NCBI GenBank assembly: GCA_024642765.1
Contig: JAHEAM010000283.1
Coordinates: forward strand, 1-5,515
Direction: 5' to 3'
DNA length: 5,515 nucleotides
Source of the DNA: Planctomycetaceae bacterium
Lineage (GTDB): Bacteria > Planctomycetota > Planctomycetia > Pirellulales > Pirellulaceae
The notes under the pieces were generated by a model. That model had not been told where the DNA came from, made no database searches, and saw only the letters and a program-made list of their open reading frames with translations. This document shows, in pieces, positions 1 through 5,515 of the stretch. How positions within the stretch are numbered: the stretch's first letter is position 1; each line of letters starts with the position of its first letter. Position numbers and translations under genes: made by a program.

Positions 1-1
1 C

Positions 2-430
2 ACAAACAGAGTCCGCCAACTGCGCTTTGTTGATCGTTGCCTTTTGCTAGGCGGCGGAATTGCATTATTTGTCTTGTTTGGAATAGCGGCTCGACTTACT
101 CCGGCTCCTGCGGGAATGGGTACACATCAACAATTGGGCTTACCGCCCTGTACATTTGTGTTGATGTTTCAGACGCCGTGCCCAACATGCGGGATGACGA
201 CGAGTTGGTCCAACATGATGCATGGGCGAATTGGAGATGCGATTCGTTGCAACATTGGCGGCGTGATGCTGTGGATGTTAGCAGCAAGCGTAGGCATCTG
301 GATGTTTGTTTCGGGAGTTCGCGGACATTGGTTTATTGGCAAACCGAATTCGACGATGTGGCTGTGTGTCCTGTTGCCGATCGGATTGGTAACGATATTC
401 ACTTGGCTTTTGCGTCTCAACATAAATTGA
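2..430 (+). CDS. DUF2752-type membrane protein, 5' end outside window
   Basis: This is a small integral membrane protein of the DUF2752 type, whose biochemical role is not established. The frame is open from base 2, so about 142 residues are visible and the true start probably lies upstream. A TTG at 44 is a possible internal start, while the first in-frame ATG would remove the first membrane helix. Counting from the TTG, hydrophobic segments lie near residues 2-18, 72-92 and 105-123. The family hallmark is in the middle: a PPC at residue 36, then PCPTCGMTTS, giving a CxxC pair at Cys46 and Cys49, and then a short amphipathic stretch (HGRIGDAIRCN). The CxxC could bind metal or be redox-active, but nothing here shows which. 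It ends 16 bases before the ATG of the lipoprotein-like gene on the same strand, so the two are probably co-transcribed. The family call is from motif recognition and is fairly secure; function is open. Confidence 0.8.
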   Translation, partial: TNRVRQLRFVDRCLLLGGGIALFVLFGIAARLTPAPAGMGTHQQLGLPPCTFVLMFQTPCPTCGMTTSWSNMMHGRIGDAIRCNIGGVMLWMLAASVGIWMFVSGVRGHWFIGKPNSTMWLCVLLPIGLVTIFTWLLRLNIN

Positions 431-446
431 ATTGAATGGAATCGAA

Positions 447-1106
447 ATGATTGCACGGAAGCAAGCAGCCGTTTTGGCGATAGTGTTGGTATGTCTCGTT
501 CCATTATTGGCCAGTACTGGCTGTGTTGGTGCGATGGCCCAGTTGATGTACGTTTTCAAGGGACATAAGACGAAGGCTGCATTCAAGGGCCTGGAAGGGA
601 AGAAAGTAGCCATCATTTGCGTGTCGGATGCTGAAGCCTATGGCCCCGACACCTTAACTTATACGGTCAGTAAAACGATCAGTTTGAAGCTCGCTCAAAA
701 CGTAAAAAAGATCAATATTGTTCCACCGTCTAAGATTGAGAACTGGACGGACAACAACGATTGGGACCAAATGGATTTCGGTGCGATTGGCAAGGGCGTT
801 GGAGCCGATATGGTTGTTGCGATTGAAATTGGTGGCTACACAATTCACGAAGGCGCGACGCTGTACAAAGGCCAATCGGACTTGACTGTTACGGTGTACG
901 ACATTAAAGACGGCAGTAAAATCGTATTCGCGAAGGGACCAGAGAATTACGTGTTCCCAAGTTCCGGACGACCCGCAATTCAAACTAACGATCGCCAGTT
1001 TGAAGCCGTCTACCTTGCAACGTTAAATGATCATATTTGCAAACTATTCTACGACCACGACGCCCTAGACGAAGTCGCGCAAGATGCGACGTACATGAAT
1101 TTCTAG
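447..1106 (+). CDS. Hypothetical secreted lipoprotein-like protein
   Basis: I do not recognise a named family. The protein has 219 residues from ATG 447. A TTG at 432 would add five residues, but neither start has a strong Shine-Dalgarno. The ATG places a short basic N-terminus (MIARK) directly before a hydrophobic core (about 7-22) and ends in STGC with Cys26. This fits a type II lipoprotein signal, although the usual Leu at -3 is Ser. The mature part looks like a compact alpha/beta domain. A GKKVAIICV strand comes early, then an alternation resembling the small periplasmic domains of CsgG, LpoB or TolB-N type lipoproteins: a strand GADMVVAIEIGGY, then VTVYDIKDG. That comparison is a fold-level guess. 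Near the C-terminus is an aromatic/acidic FYDHDALDEV segment. It probably sits in the periplasm or at an envelope membrane and is likely in one operon with the upstream DUF2752 gene. Real coding is well supported by length and composition. Confidence 0.75.
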   Translation: MIARKQAAVLAIVLVCLVPLLASTGCVGAMAQLMYVFKGHKTKAAFKGLEGKKVAIICVSDAEAYGPDTLTYTVSKTISLKLAQNVKKINIVPPSKIENWTDNNDWDQMDFGAIGKGVGADMVVAIEIGGYTIHEGATLYKGQSDLTVTVYDIKDGSKIVFAKGPENYVFPSSGRPAIQTNDRQFEAVYLATLNDHICKLFYDHDALDEVAQDATYMNF

Positions 1107-1122
1107 ATGCAAAAGGAGCAAC

Positions 1123-1141
1123 CGCTGCCCCCAGCGATTTT
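1123..1141 (+). terminator. Possible weak hairpin terminator between convergent genes
   Basis: A five-base stem CGCTG/CAGCG with a CCCC loop begins 17 bases after the lipoprotein stop and is followed by ATTTT. The T-run is short and interrupted by CC. The hairpin also forms on the minus strand, where it lies downstream of the DUF6768-type gene, so it could serve both convergent transcripts. The call rests on position and pairing only. Confidence 0.3.
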
Positions 1142-1202
1142 CCTGTCGAGATTTTGAAACTGATTTAAAGCAAATACCTACAATCATTGTGCCTGCTCGG
1201 AA

Positions 1203-1604
1203 TCAGCGGTCGTTTTGCTGGTTTCGTAGTTGATCAACCAACCTGACAACTTGAAGTTCCAACCGCTTGATTTCGCGGATCGTGCTATATTTTTCCATTT
1301 CCATCCAGGCCCAAATCTTCATACCGGATACGAATAGTAGGCCGAGCATGAACGCGGAAGCCCACGTAATCAATTCTTTGACTTCGACCGCCCAATAAAA
1401 TTGGTAGGCCGAATATCCAGACAAGCCAATGAAGACCAAGGTTGCTGCGACTACGATCCCGTTGAACCAACGATTGCGGCCTTGAAAAAGCTGTAGTGCC
1501 TGAGCAAACAACGATTGCTCGTCAAACCGCGGATCGAAATGTGTCGCATTATCGGACGCCAGTGCTTCACGAATTTTTGAATCGATATCGTTACAATTTT
1601 CCAT
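1203..1604 (-). CDS. DUF6768-type two-helix membrane protein, sigma-factor partner
   Basis: This small membrane protein has 133 residues. I recognise it as the DUF6768 type from the N-terminal IDSKIREAL pattern, the central GRNRWFNGI lead into the first helix, and the KIWAWMEMEKYSTIREIKRLELQ block. The order is a cytoplasmic N-terminal acidic/amphipathic region (1-45), a membrane helix near 47-68, a second near 79-99, and a charged C-terminal helix with coiled-coil character (about 104-130). Both termini are predicted cytoplasmic. The ATG at 1604 lies inside the sigma gene, a 14-base overlap in another frame. A clear AAAGGGA Shine-Dalgarno sits five bases upstream of it, which fixes the start. 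Overlap with an ECF sigma gene suggests a role as a membrane-bound regulator, perhaps anti-sigma-like. No ZAS zinc motif (HxxxCxxC) or other known anti-sigma domain is visible, so that role is inferred from context alone. Confidence 0.85.
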   Translation of the reverse strand: MENCNDIDSKIREALASDNATHFDPRFDEQSLFAQALQLFQGRNRWFNGIVVAATLVFIGLSGYSAYQFYWAVEVKELITWASAFMLGLLFVSGMKIWAWMEMEKYSTIREIKRLELQVVRLVDQLRNQQNDR

Positions 1605-2163
1605 CGTTGTCCCTTTCGAATATGATTAGTTTTTCTTTGATTCTTTGTCGAATATGGAATAGTCGTGACTTGACCGCCGAGTCTGATGTGTTTGTAACGA
1701 TCGCAATCTCACGAATCGAAAGACAGTTTTCGTAAAACAACGTCAACGTCCCGCGATCTGTGGGTGGCAATTCGTTGATTAATTTGTGCAAGTTTTCCAA
1801 CTCATCATTTGGCCCCAGTTCTCTGTGCTCAATGGTCAAAGGACGTGATTGCAGTAATTCCTTCGCTTCGTTACGATCGCGGACCTTTTTTCGCAAGTGA
1901 TTCATCGATTTATTGTGAACGATTCGAAAGATCCAAACGCGAAAAGATGCGGGGTCCTTCAGTTTGCCGATACCCTGAATAACACTCAACCATGAATCTT
2001 GAACAGCGTCACATGCCTCATGCGAATCTGCGAGCAGTCGAAAAGAATAAGCCAGTAGTTCCGCTTGAAAAATACTTGCCAGACTTCCAATTGCACGCGG
2101 ATCTCCTGCTTGAGCTTGAAGCACGAGCAGTTCAACAAGAATCTCGCGTTTGTTTCGATTCAT
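1591..2163 (-). CDS. ECF-type RNA polymerase sigma-70 family factor
   Basis: This is a short sigma factor of 190 residues with only regions 2 and 4, as in the ECF group. Region 2 spans about 27-93, with the core-binding DAVQDSWLSVIQGI (52-65) and the RVWIFRIVHNKSMNHLRKK segment (75-93) that contacts the -10 element. Region 4 spans about 128-182, with a helix-turn-helix near 148-170 (SIREIAIVTNTSDSAVKSRL) for -35 recognition. The frame runs open to 2292, but I start at ATG 2163. From there the product begins with a typical sigma N-terminus (MNRNKREILVELLVLQAQAGD), a GGGG element lies five bases upstream, and the further upstream translation is low-complexity and unlike sigma factors. The stop overlaps the start of the DUF6768-type gene by 14 bases, implying translational coupling. 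The target genes cannot be read from the window. Family assignment is firm. Confidence 0.93.
   Translation of the reverse strand: MNRNKREILVELLVLQAQAGDPRAIGSLASIFQAELLAYSFRLLADSHEACDAVQDSWLSVIQGIGKLKDPASFRVWIFRIVHNKSMNHLRKKVRDRNEAKELLQSRPLTIEHRELGPNDELENLHKLINELPPTDRGTLTLFYENCLSIREIAIVTNTSDSAVKSRLFHIRQRIKEKLIIFERDNDGKL
1610..1616 (-). promoter_or_regulatory. Shine-Dalgarno of the DUF6768-type gene inside the sigma gene
   Basis: The minus strand reads AAAGGGA, five bases before the ATG at 1604. It lies within the last codons of the sigma factor gene. It decides the start of the downstream gene and supports coupled translation of the pair. Confidence 0.65.
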
Positions 2164-2441
2164 TCCAACCCCGCTATTTTTTGACGGACTACCATAACAG
2201 TCGCGGAATCGTGCACTTGGTTGCATAGAAAAAAGAGAAAAACCTGAAAAAGGGCAGGGCGCAACCCATGCTCCCCATGTCCTCGCGACCATTTCATCGC
2301 CAGAATTTGTACGACGTAGCTGACGCTATTTTGCGGCAAAAATTGGCGTTTAGGTTCCGATACAAACCAAAGGTGAGCCGTAAAAAGTGGCTTATTGGGT
2401 TGATTGTCAACTAAGTTGCAATAATTTCTGATTAGAAAACG
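2164..2441 (-). other. Intergenic region between apbE and the sigma factor gene
   Basis: This 278-base gap should hold the 3' end of the apbE transcript and the promoter of the sigma/DUF6768 pair. Just after the apbE stop is a weak A/T hairpin (TTTCT-AATC-AGAAA on the minus strand) without a good T-run. A perfect TTGACA (minus strand, 2405-2410) has no convincing -10 at 16-18 bases. A GGAACC (minus strand, 2353-2358) resembles an ECF-type -35 and could mean autoregulation, but no matching -10 is clear at the usual spacing. No coding sequence is supported here. Confidence 0.4.
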
Positions 2442-3557
2442 CTATTTAGCTAAGTAGCCATCGAAACCCGATGATTGGGTAACAGTTTTGAGCGATGTAC
2501 GATTTGGGTTGTTCGGAGATTCGTCGGTTCGTATATTCGTTTCGCGGTGCGTCACGATTCTTGCCTCAGTATTAGCTAGGGCTTCTATGAGTGCGATGGC
2601 TTCGGGAGCTGGCAATACACAACAGGCCGATGCGAGTGCGTCGGCGGTGGCGCCGTCAGTCGCGATCACGGTCGCCATGCTGGTGTGAGTTACAGCCCAA
2701 CCGGTTCGAGGGTCGACAATGTGTGAGTATCGCGTCCCTTGGAATTCGAGTGCTTGGAATGCATCACCCGATGTTGCGACGGCACCATGCCCCATGTTCA
2801 ACTGCATTGTTTTTTCAGAATTTCGTGCACCAATTGCGATTCTCCAATAAGCTTCTTCGGGTGGCGTGCCCATGACCGTGATGTCGCCACTGGCGTCGAC
2901 TAAGGCGGCTTCGATGCCAGAACTCTTGAGTGCAAATAACAGGGCGTCTGCCGCGGCGCCCTTGGCAATGCCGCCGAAATCCAATTGCATGCCTCCTTGC
3001 AATAGTCGAACGCCTTGCTCGTTGAGTTCGAGATTATTTGTACCGACGCTTGGCAATGAAAGATCAATCTTTTTTTGATCAGGCAATCGATTACGTTTGA
3101 TCGCGGCGCGCCAGAGATGGCTGATCGGACCGACTGTAACATCAAAAGCCCCACGAGTCGTTGCCGAGAGCTCGAGACTGCGCGTCAACAATTGCCGCAA
3201 GACATTTGAGATGGGGACAAATTGGGCGTGTGGGGACGAGCGACTAAGTCGATTGATTTCGCTATCGGTTTTGTAATCACTCAATGCGTTGTCAAATGCA
3301 ATCACTGCAGGCCAAGCCGCTTCAAACGCCTCATCCGCAGCTTTCTTGTCGGGGGCGTAGATTGTGGTCTTAAACAAAACACCCATGGCTGGGCGCTCGA
3401 AGCGAAAGCGTTTACTTGTGTTGGCATGCTTCAAGAATGACGAGCCGTTATTTTCTGAAGGCGCCGTTTTTGAAATGTTAGCGGGAGGTTCACATCCACA
3501 AAAAACTGAAATGGAGAGAAAAACAAATGAGATAATCGTCGGGAGTGATGATTTCAT
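2442..3557 (-). CDS. apbE: ApbE-family FAD:protein FMN transferase, probable lipoprotein
   Basis: The enzyme transfers FMN from FAD to a Thr/Ser of target proteins such as Rnf/Nqr subunits and FMN-binding domain reductases, acting outside the cytoplasmic membrane and needing Mg2+. From ATG 3557 the product has 371 residues, near the family size. A TTG at 3569 would add four residues with no benefit, and no strong Shine-Dalgarno is seen. The N-terminus is a signal sequence ending in FCGC (Cys22), consistent with lipid attachment. The ApbE core follows in order: RPAMG (55-59), LSDYKTDSEINRLS (92-105), GAFDVTVGPISHLW (136-149), LDFGGIAKGAAAD (192-204), VDASGDI (220-226), ATSGD then YSHIVDPRTG (277-286), and ATDGATADALASA (299-311). 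The chain ends in SGFDGYL as usual, but a polar Asn/Thr-rich insert (about 337-357) precedes it. It lies downstream of the formate dehydrogenase gene on the same strand. Its flavinylation substrate is not in the window. Confidence 0.95.
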   Translation of the reverse strand: MKSSLPTIISFVFLSISVFCGCEPPANISKTAPSENNGSSFLKHANTSKRFRFERPAMGVLFKTTIYAPDKKAADEAFEAAWPAVIAFDNALSDYKTDSEINRLSRSSPHAQFVPISNVLRQLLTRSLELSATTRGAFDVTVGPISHLWRAAIKRNRLPDQKKIDLSLPSVGTNNLELNEQGVRLLQGGMQLDFGGIAKGAAADALLFALKSSGIEAALVDASGDITVMGTPPEEAYWRIAIGARNSEKTMQLNMGHGAVATSGDAFQALEFQGTRYSHIVDPRTGWAVTHTSMATVIATDGATADALASACCVLPAPEAIALIEALANTEARIVTHRETNIRTDESPNNPNRTSLKTVTQSSGFDGYLAK

Positions 3558-3617
3558 GACGTGATGCAAGCGTATAAATTTCTGACCGCATTCGTTATTT
3601 CGCCGGAACGCAATACG

Positions 3618-3647
3618 ATTATCTTATATTCGCGCCTCGAGCTTGAA
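3618..3647 (-). promoter_or_regulatory. Possible apbE promoter
   Basis: On the minus strand TTCAAG (3642-3647) is followed after 18 bases by GATAAT (3618-3623), a one-mismatch match to the sigma-70 -10 box, about 60 bases upstream of the apbE ATG. The -35 is weak. If it is real, apbE can be transcribed separately from the formate dehydrogenase gene. Confidence 0.25.
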
Positions 3648-3670
3648 TTTAACCAAAATCATCATTGGTG

Positions 3671-3701
3671 GTTCGCAAGTGAATTGTGCCGATTCGCGAA
3701 C
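3671..3701 (-). terminator. Inverted repeat after the formate dehydrogenase stop
   Basis: Nine bases after the TAA, the minus-strand transcript can pair GUUCGCGA (3694-3701) with UUGCGAAC (3671-3678), an eight-base stem including one G-U, around a 15-base loop. No U-run follows directly; UUUU appears only about 14 bases later. It may be a weak terminator or a 3' stabilising hairpin. Confidence 0.3.
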
Positions 3702-3710
3702 AAGTTTGTT

Positions 3711-5515
3711 TTACGTTTCGATGCGCACGGCGCAGACTTTATATTCGCCGGTTTGAGTAACGGGATCACCTGCATCAACTGTAAGCAAATTCGCACGGGA
3801 TTCGGCGAAGTGCATTGGCATCCAAACACAACCAGGGCGGACGCGCGGCGACACCCAGGCCTTGGCTTCTACTTTGCCGCGACGGGATGCGACTTTCACC
3901 ATCTGCCCGTCTTCGATTCCCAGTCGTTTCGCATCATAGCGGTGAACCTCAATGAAGTTCCCTGGTTGTTTGATCACAGGACCGGAATCACGTCGGGTTT
4001 GGGTGGCGGCGTTGTAATGAAACAGCGTTCGACCCGTCGAAAGCACTAATGGGTATTCAGCGTCTGGCAATTCGGCGCTTGGGCGATAGGAAACGCCTTG
4101 AAACTGGGCCTTGCCGATCATAGGCGCACCTTCGTGCAGTGTCCGCGTTCCCTCGTGAGTTGTATCTGGGCATGGCCATTGCAAGCCACGGGGGCGTGCA
4201 TCGAGACGTTCATGTGAGATACCCGACATCCGCGGAATGAGCGAGACCATCTCATCGTAGATTTCTTCCGGTCCAGAATAATTCGGCATTGGATAGCCTG
4301 CTGCCCTCGCAAAATCGCAGAGGATTTCCCAGTCCGCTCGTGCTTCACCTGGCGGATTCACTGATTTGCGTACGCGCTGCACACGGCGATCACTGTTTGT
4401 AAAAACGCCGTCTTTCTCTGCAAAACAGGCCCCCGGAAAAACGACGTCGGCAAAACTGGTAGTGACGTTGTGGAATATCTCTTGGCAAATCATGAATTCG
4501 CAGTGTTCGTTGAGTCCCTCTTCAACCGCACTGACATTGGGTTCACTAATCACAATGTCTTCGCCCATCACGTACAAAGCGCGAATCTCGCCCTTCTGCA
4601 AGGCCTTCATCATGACATTTAGATTCAACCCATCGTGTGGCGAAAGATCGCACCCCCAAGCATTCTCATATTTTTTGCGAACTTTTTCGTCGGAAACCTT
4701 TTGATAACCGGGATAATAGATTGGCGTCGCACCCGCGTCATTAGCGCCTTGAACATTGTTTTGTCCGCGCAACGGATTCATACCCGCAGAGGGAACGCCC
4801 AAGTGACCGGTCATCAACACCAAATTCGCCAGGCAATAGACGTTGTCCGTACCATGCGTATGCTCGGTGATCCCAAGCGTGTAATAAATCCCAGCCTTCT
4901 CCGTCGTGGCGTACAAACGAGCAACATGACGAATATCATCGGCTGGGACACCTGTTACTTTTTCGGCCTCTTCCGGTGTGTAATCTCGGACAGCCTCGAT
5001 GACTTTCTCGAAACCCTCAGTGTGGTTCTTGATAAAGTTATGATCCACTAAGTCTTCTTCGATGATTACGTGAGCCATGGCATTGAGTAGCCAGACGTCA
5101 GTTCCAGGTCGCAACTGCAAATGTTTCTCTGCTATCTCGGCCATGAAAATTTCGCGGGGGTCGGCAACGATCAAACGGGAACCGCGTTGGACGGCACGCT
5201 TCATTTCCATCGCGATGATGGGATGAGCCTCGCTAGTATTACTGCCAATGACAAACATCATTTCTGTATCGCGTATTTCATCGATCGAATTCGTCATAGC
5301 ACCCGCACCAAACATAGTCACCAGACCGGCGACGGTAGGTGCGTGTCACGTGGCGGCACACTGGTGAATATTGTTCGTACCAAAAGCCGCTCGTGAGAGC
5401 TTTTGCATTAAGTAATTCTCTTCGCCCGTACAGCGGCTAGAAGAAATGAAACCGAGTGAATCAGCACCGTATTTATCCCGAACTCGCTGCAAGCCTTTGA
5501 CTGCGTAGGCAATTG
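3711..5515 (-). CDS. Selenocysteine-containing formate dehydrogenase catalytic subunit, N-terminus outside window
   Basis: This molybdenum/tungsten bis-MGD enzyme interconverts formate and CO2. Six hundred residues are visible in one frame (codons from 5513), including one in-frame TGA at 5346-5348, read as Sec (visible residue 56). Upstream of it is family sequence: AVKGLQRVRDKYGADSLGF, SSSRCTGEENYLMQKL, and FGTNNIHQCAAT. After it come HAPTVAGL and GAMTNSIDEI. Next are the MGD-binding parts (MMFVIGSNTSEAHP, LIVADPRE), RGQNNVQGANDAG with the catalytic Arg at visible residue 249, the ADVVFPGACFAEKDGVFTNSDRR block, and a C-terminal molydopterin dinucleotide-binding domain (STGRTLFHYN; SRRGKVEAKAWV; GEYKVCAVRIET). 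The Sec-to-Arg distance of 193 equals that in E. coli FdhF (Sec140, Arg333). The missing part would hold the [4Fe-4S] domain and, if this is an NAD-linked long form, extra ferredoxin-like domains; the window cannot tell. A GTG at 5321 is not the true start. The alternative, a nonsense-mutated gene, is unlikely given the SECIS hairpin. Confidence 0.93.
5304..5348 (-). promoter_or_regulatory. Bacterial SECIS element in the formate dehydrogenase mRNA
   Basis: Directly after the UGA, the mRNA forms an upper stem GUCGCC (5328-5333) with GGUGAC (5317-5322), closed by a five-base GGUCU loop (5323-5327). A lower stem pairs CGCACC (5338-5343) with GGUGCG (5304-5309) perfectly. The internal loop between the two stems is UACC opposite UAUGUUU. 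The GGU of the loop begins 19 bases after the UGA, the same placement as in E. coli fdhF, where the loop is bound by SelB. The pairing is read by eye; SelB recruitment is inferred. Confidence 0.85.
5346..5348 (-). other. In-frame TGA read as selenocysteine
   Basis: The codon lies between CAAT and HAPTVAGL, precisely at the active-site position that is Sec or Cys across formate dehydrogenases. The next residue is the conserved catalytic His. The frame is open and family-like on both sides, so no frameshift is needed to explain the stop. Confidence 0.9.

Noticed and set aside
37..435. 132-residue + strand open frame in another phase over the DUF2752 gene
   Set aside because: Its composition is Cys/Asp/Ser-rich without any recognisable pattern, while the overlapping frame has membrane helices and the DUF2752 motif.
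2164..2292. N-terminal extension of the sigma factor to 2292
   Set aside because: The 43 extra residues look like untranslated sequence, and the ATG at 2163 has a purine-rich GGGG element and a normal sigma N-terminus.
2405..2410. Perfect TTGACA on the minus strand as a -35 box
   Set aside because: No acceptable -10 hexamer lies 16-18 bases downstream, so a promoter is not supported.
3699..3710. AACAAGTTTGTT palindrome beside the formate dehydrogenase stop
   Set aside because: It is short and A/T-rich with a tiny loop; the adjacent eight-base hairpin explains the region better.
3561..4049. 162-residue + strand open frame opposite the formate dehydrogenase 3' end
   Set aside because: It is antisense to a well-supported gene and shows no domain-like pattern.
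4635..5051. 138-residue + strand open frame opposite the formate dehydrogenase gene
   Set aside because: It is an antisense shadow of conserved coding sequence with no recognisable features.
5319..5321. GTG as the start of a 536-residue formate dehydrogenase
   Set aside because: The frame continues upstream with strong family sequence, and the GTG falls inside the SECIS upper stem; starting here would remove the active-site residue and part of the catalytic domain.

Overview
The window looks like part of a bacterial chromosome of moderate, roughly balanced base composition, most likely from a planctomycete. That assignment is an inference. It rests on the pairing of an ECF-type sigma factor with a small two-helix membrane protein that I recognise as the DUF6768 type, on a large poorly characterised lipoprotein-like protein, and on the general feel of the proteins. 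No rRNA or other phylogenetic marker is present to confirm it.

Layout. On the + strand at the left edge lie a DUF2752-type membrane protein (cut by the window edge) and, 16 bases downstream, an unrecognised lipoprotein-like secreted protein. These converge on a minus-strand block. Read in the direction of transcription (right to left), the block holds the large C-terminal part of a molybdopterin formate dehydrogenase catalytic subunit (off the right edge to 3711), an ApbE-type FAD:protein FMN transferase (3557 to 2442), an ECF sigma factor (2163 to 1591), and the DUF6768-type protein (1604 to 1203), which overlaps the sigma gene by 14 bases.

Main result. The formate dehydrogenase frame does not begin at the GTG at 5321. 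It continues upstream through a TGA codon at 5346-5348 to the window edge, and the upstream translation is clear formate dehydrogenase sequence. The TGA sits exactly where the active-site selenocysteine or cysteine belongs and is followed by the conserved His. Immediately downstream is a two-part hairpin with a GGUCU apical loop, placed at the same distance from the UGA as in E. coli fdhF. The gene is therefore best read as a selenoprotein with a bacterial SECIS element, which ordinary gene callers would truncate or call broken. The rest of the active site also fits: the Arg in the RGQNN motif lies 193 residues after the Sec, the same spacing as Sec140 and Arg333 of E. coli FdhF.

How the genes may work together. 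Formate dehydrogenase oxidises formate (or reduces CO2). ApbE attaches FMN covalently to partner proteins of electron-transfer chains. They are neighbours on one strand, but a 153-base gap separates them and no flavinylated partner is visible. The sigma factor and DUF6768 protein form a separate, translationally coupled regulatory pair. The DUF2752 protein and the lipoprotein form a third unit with unknown function.
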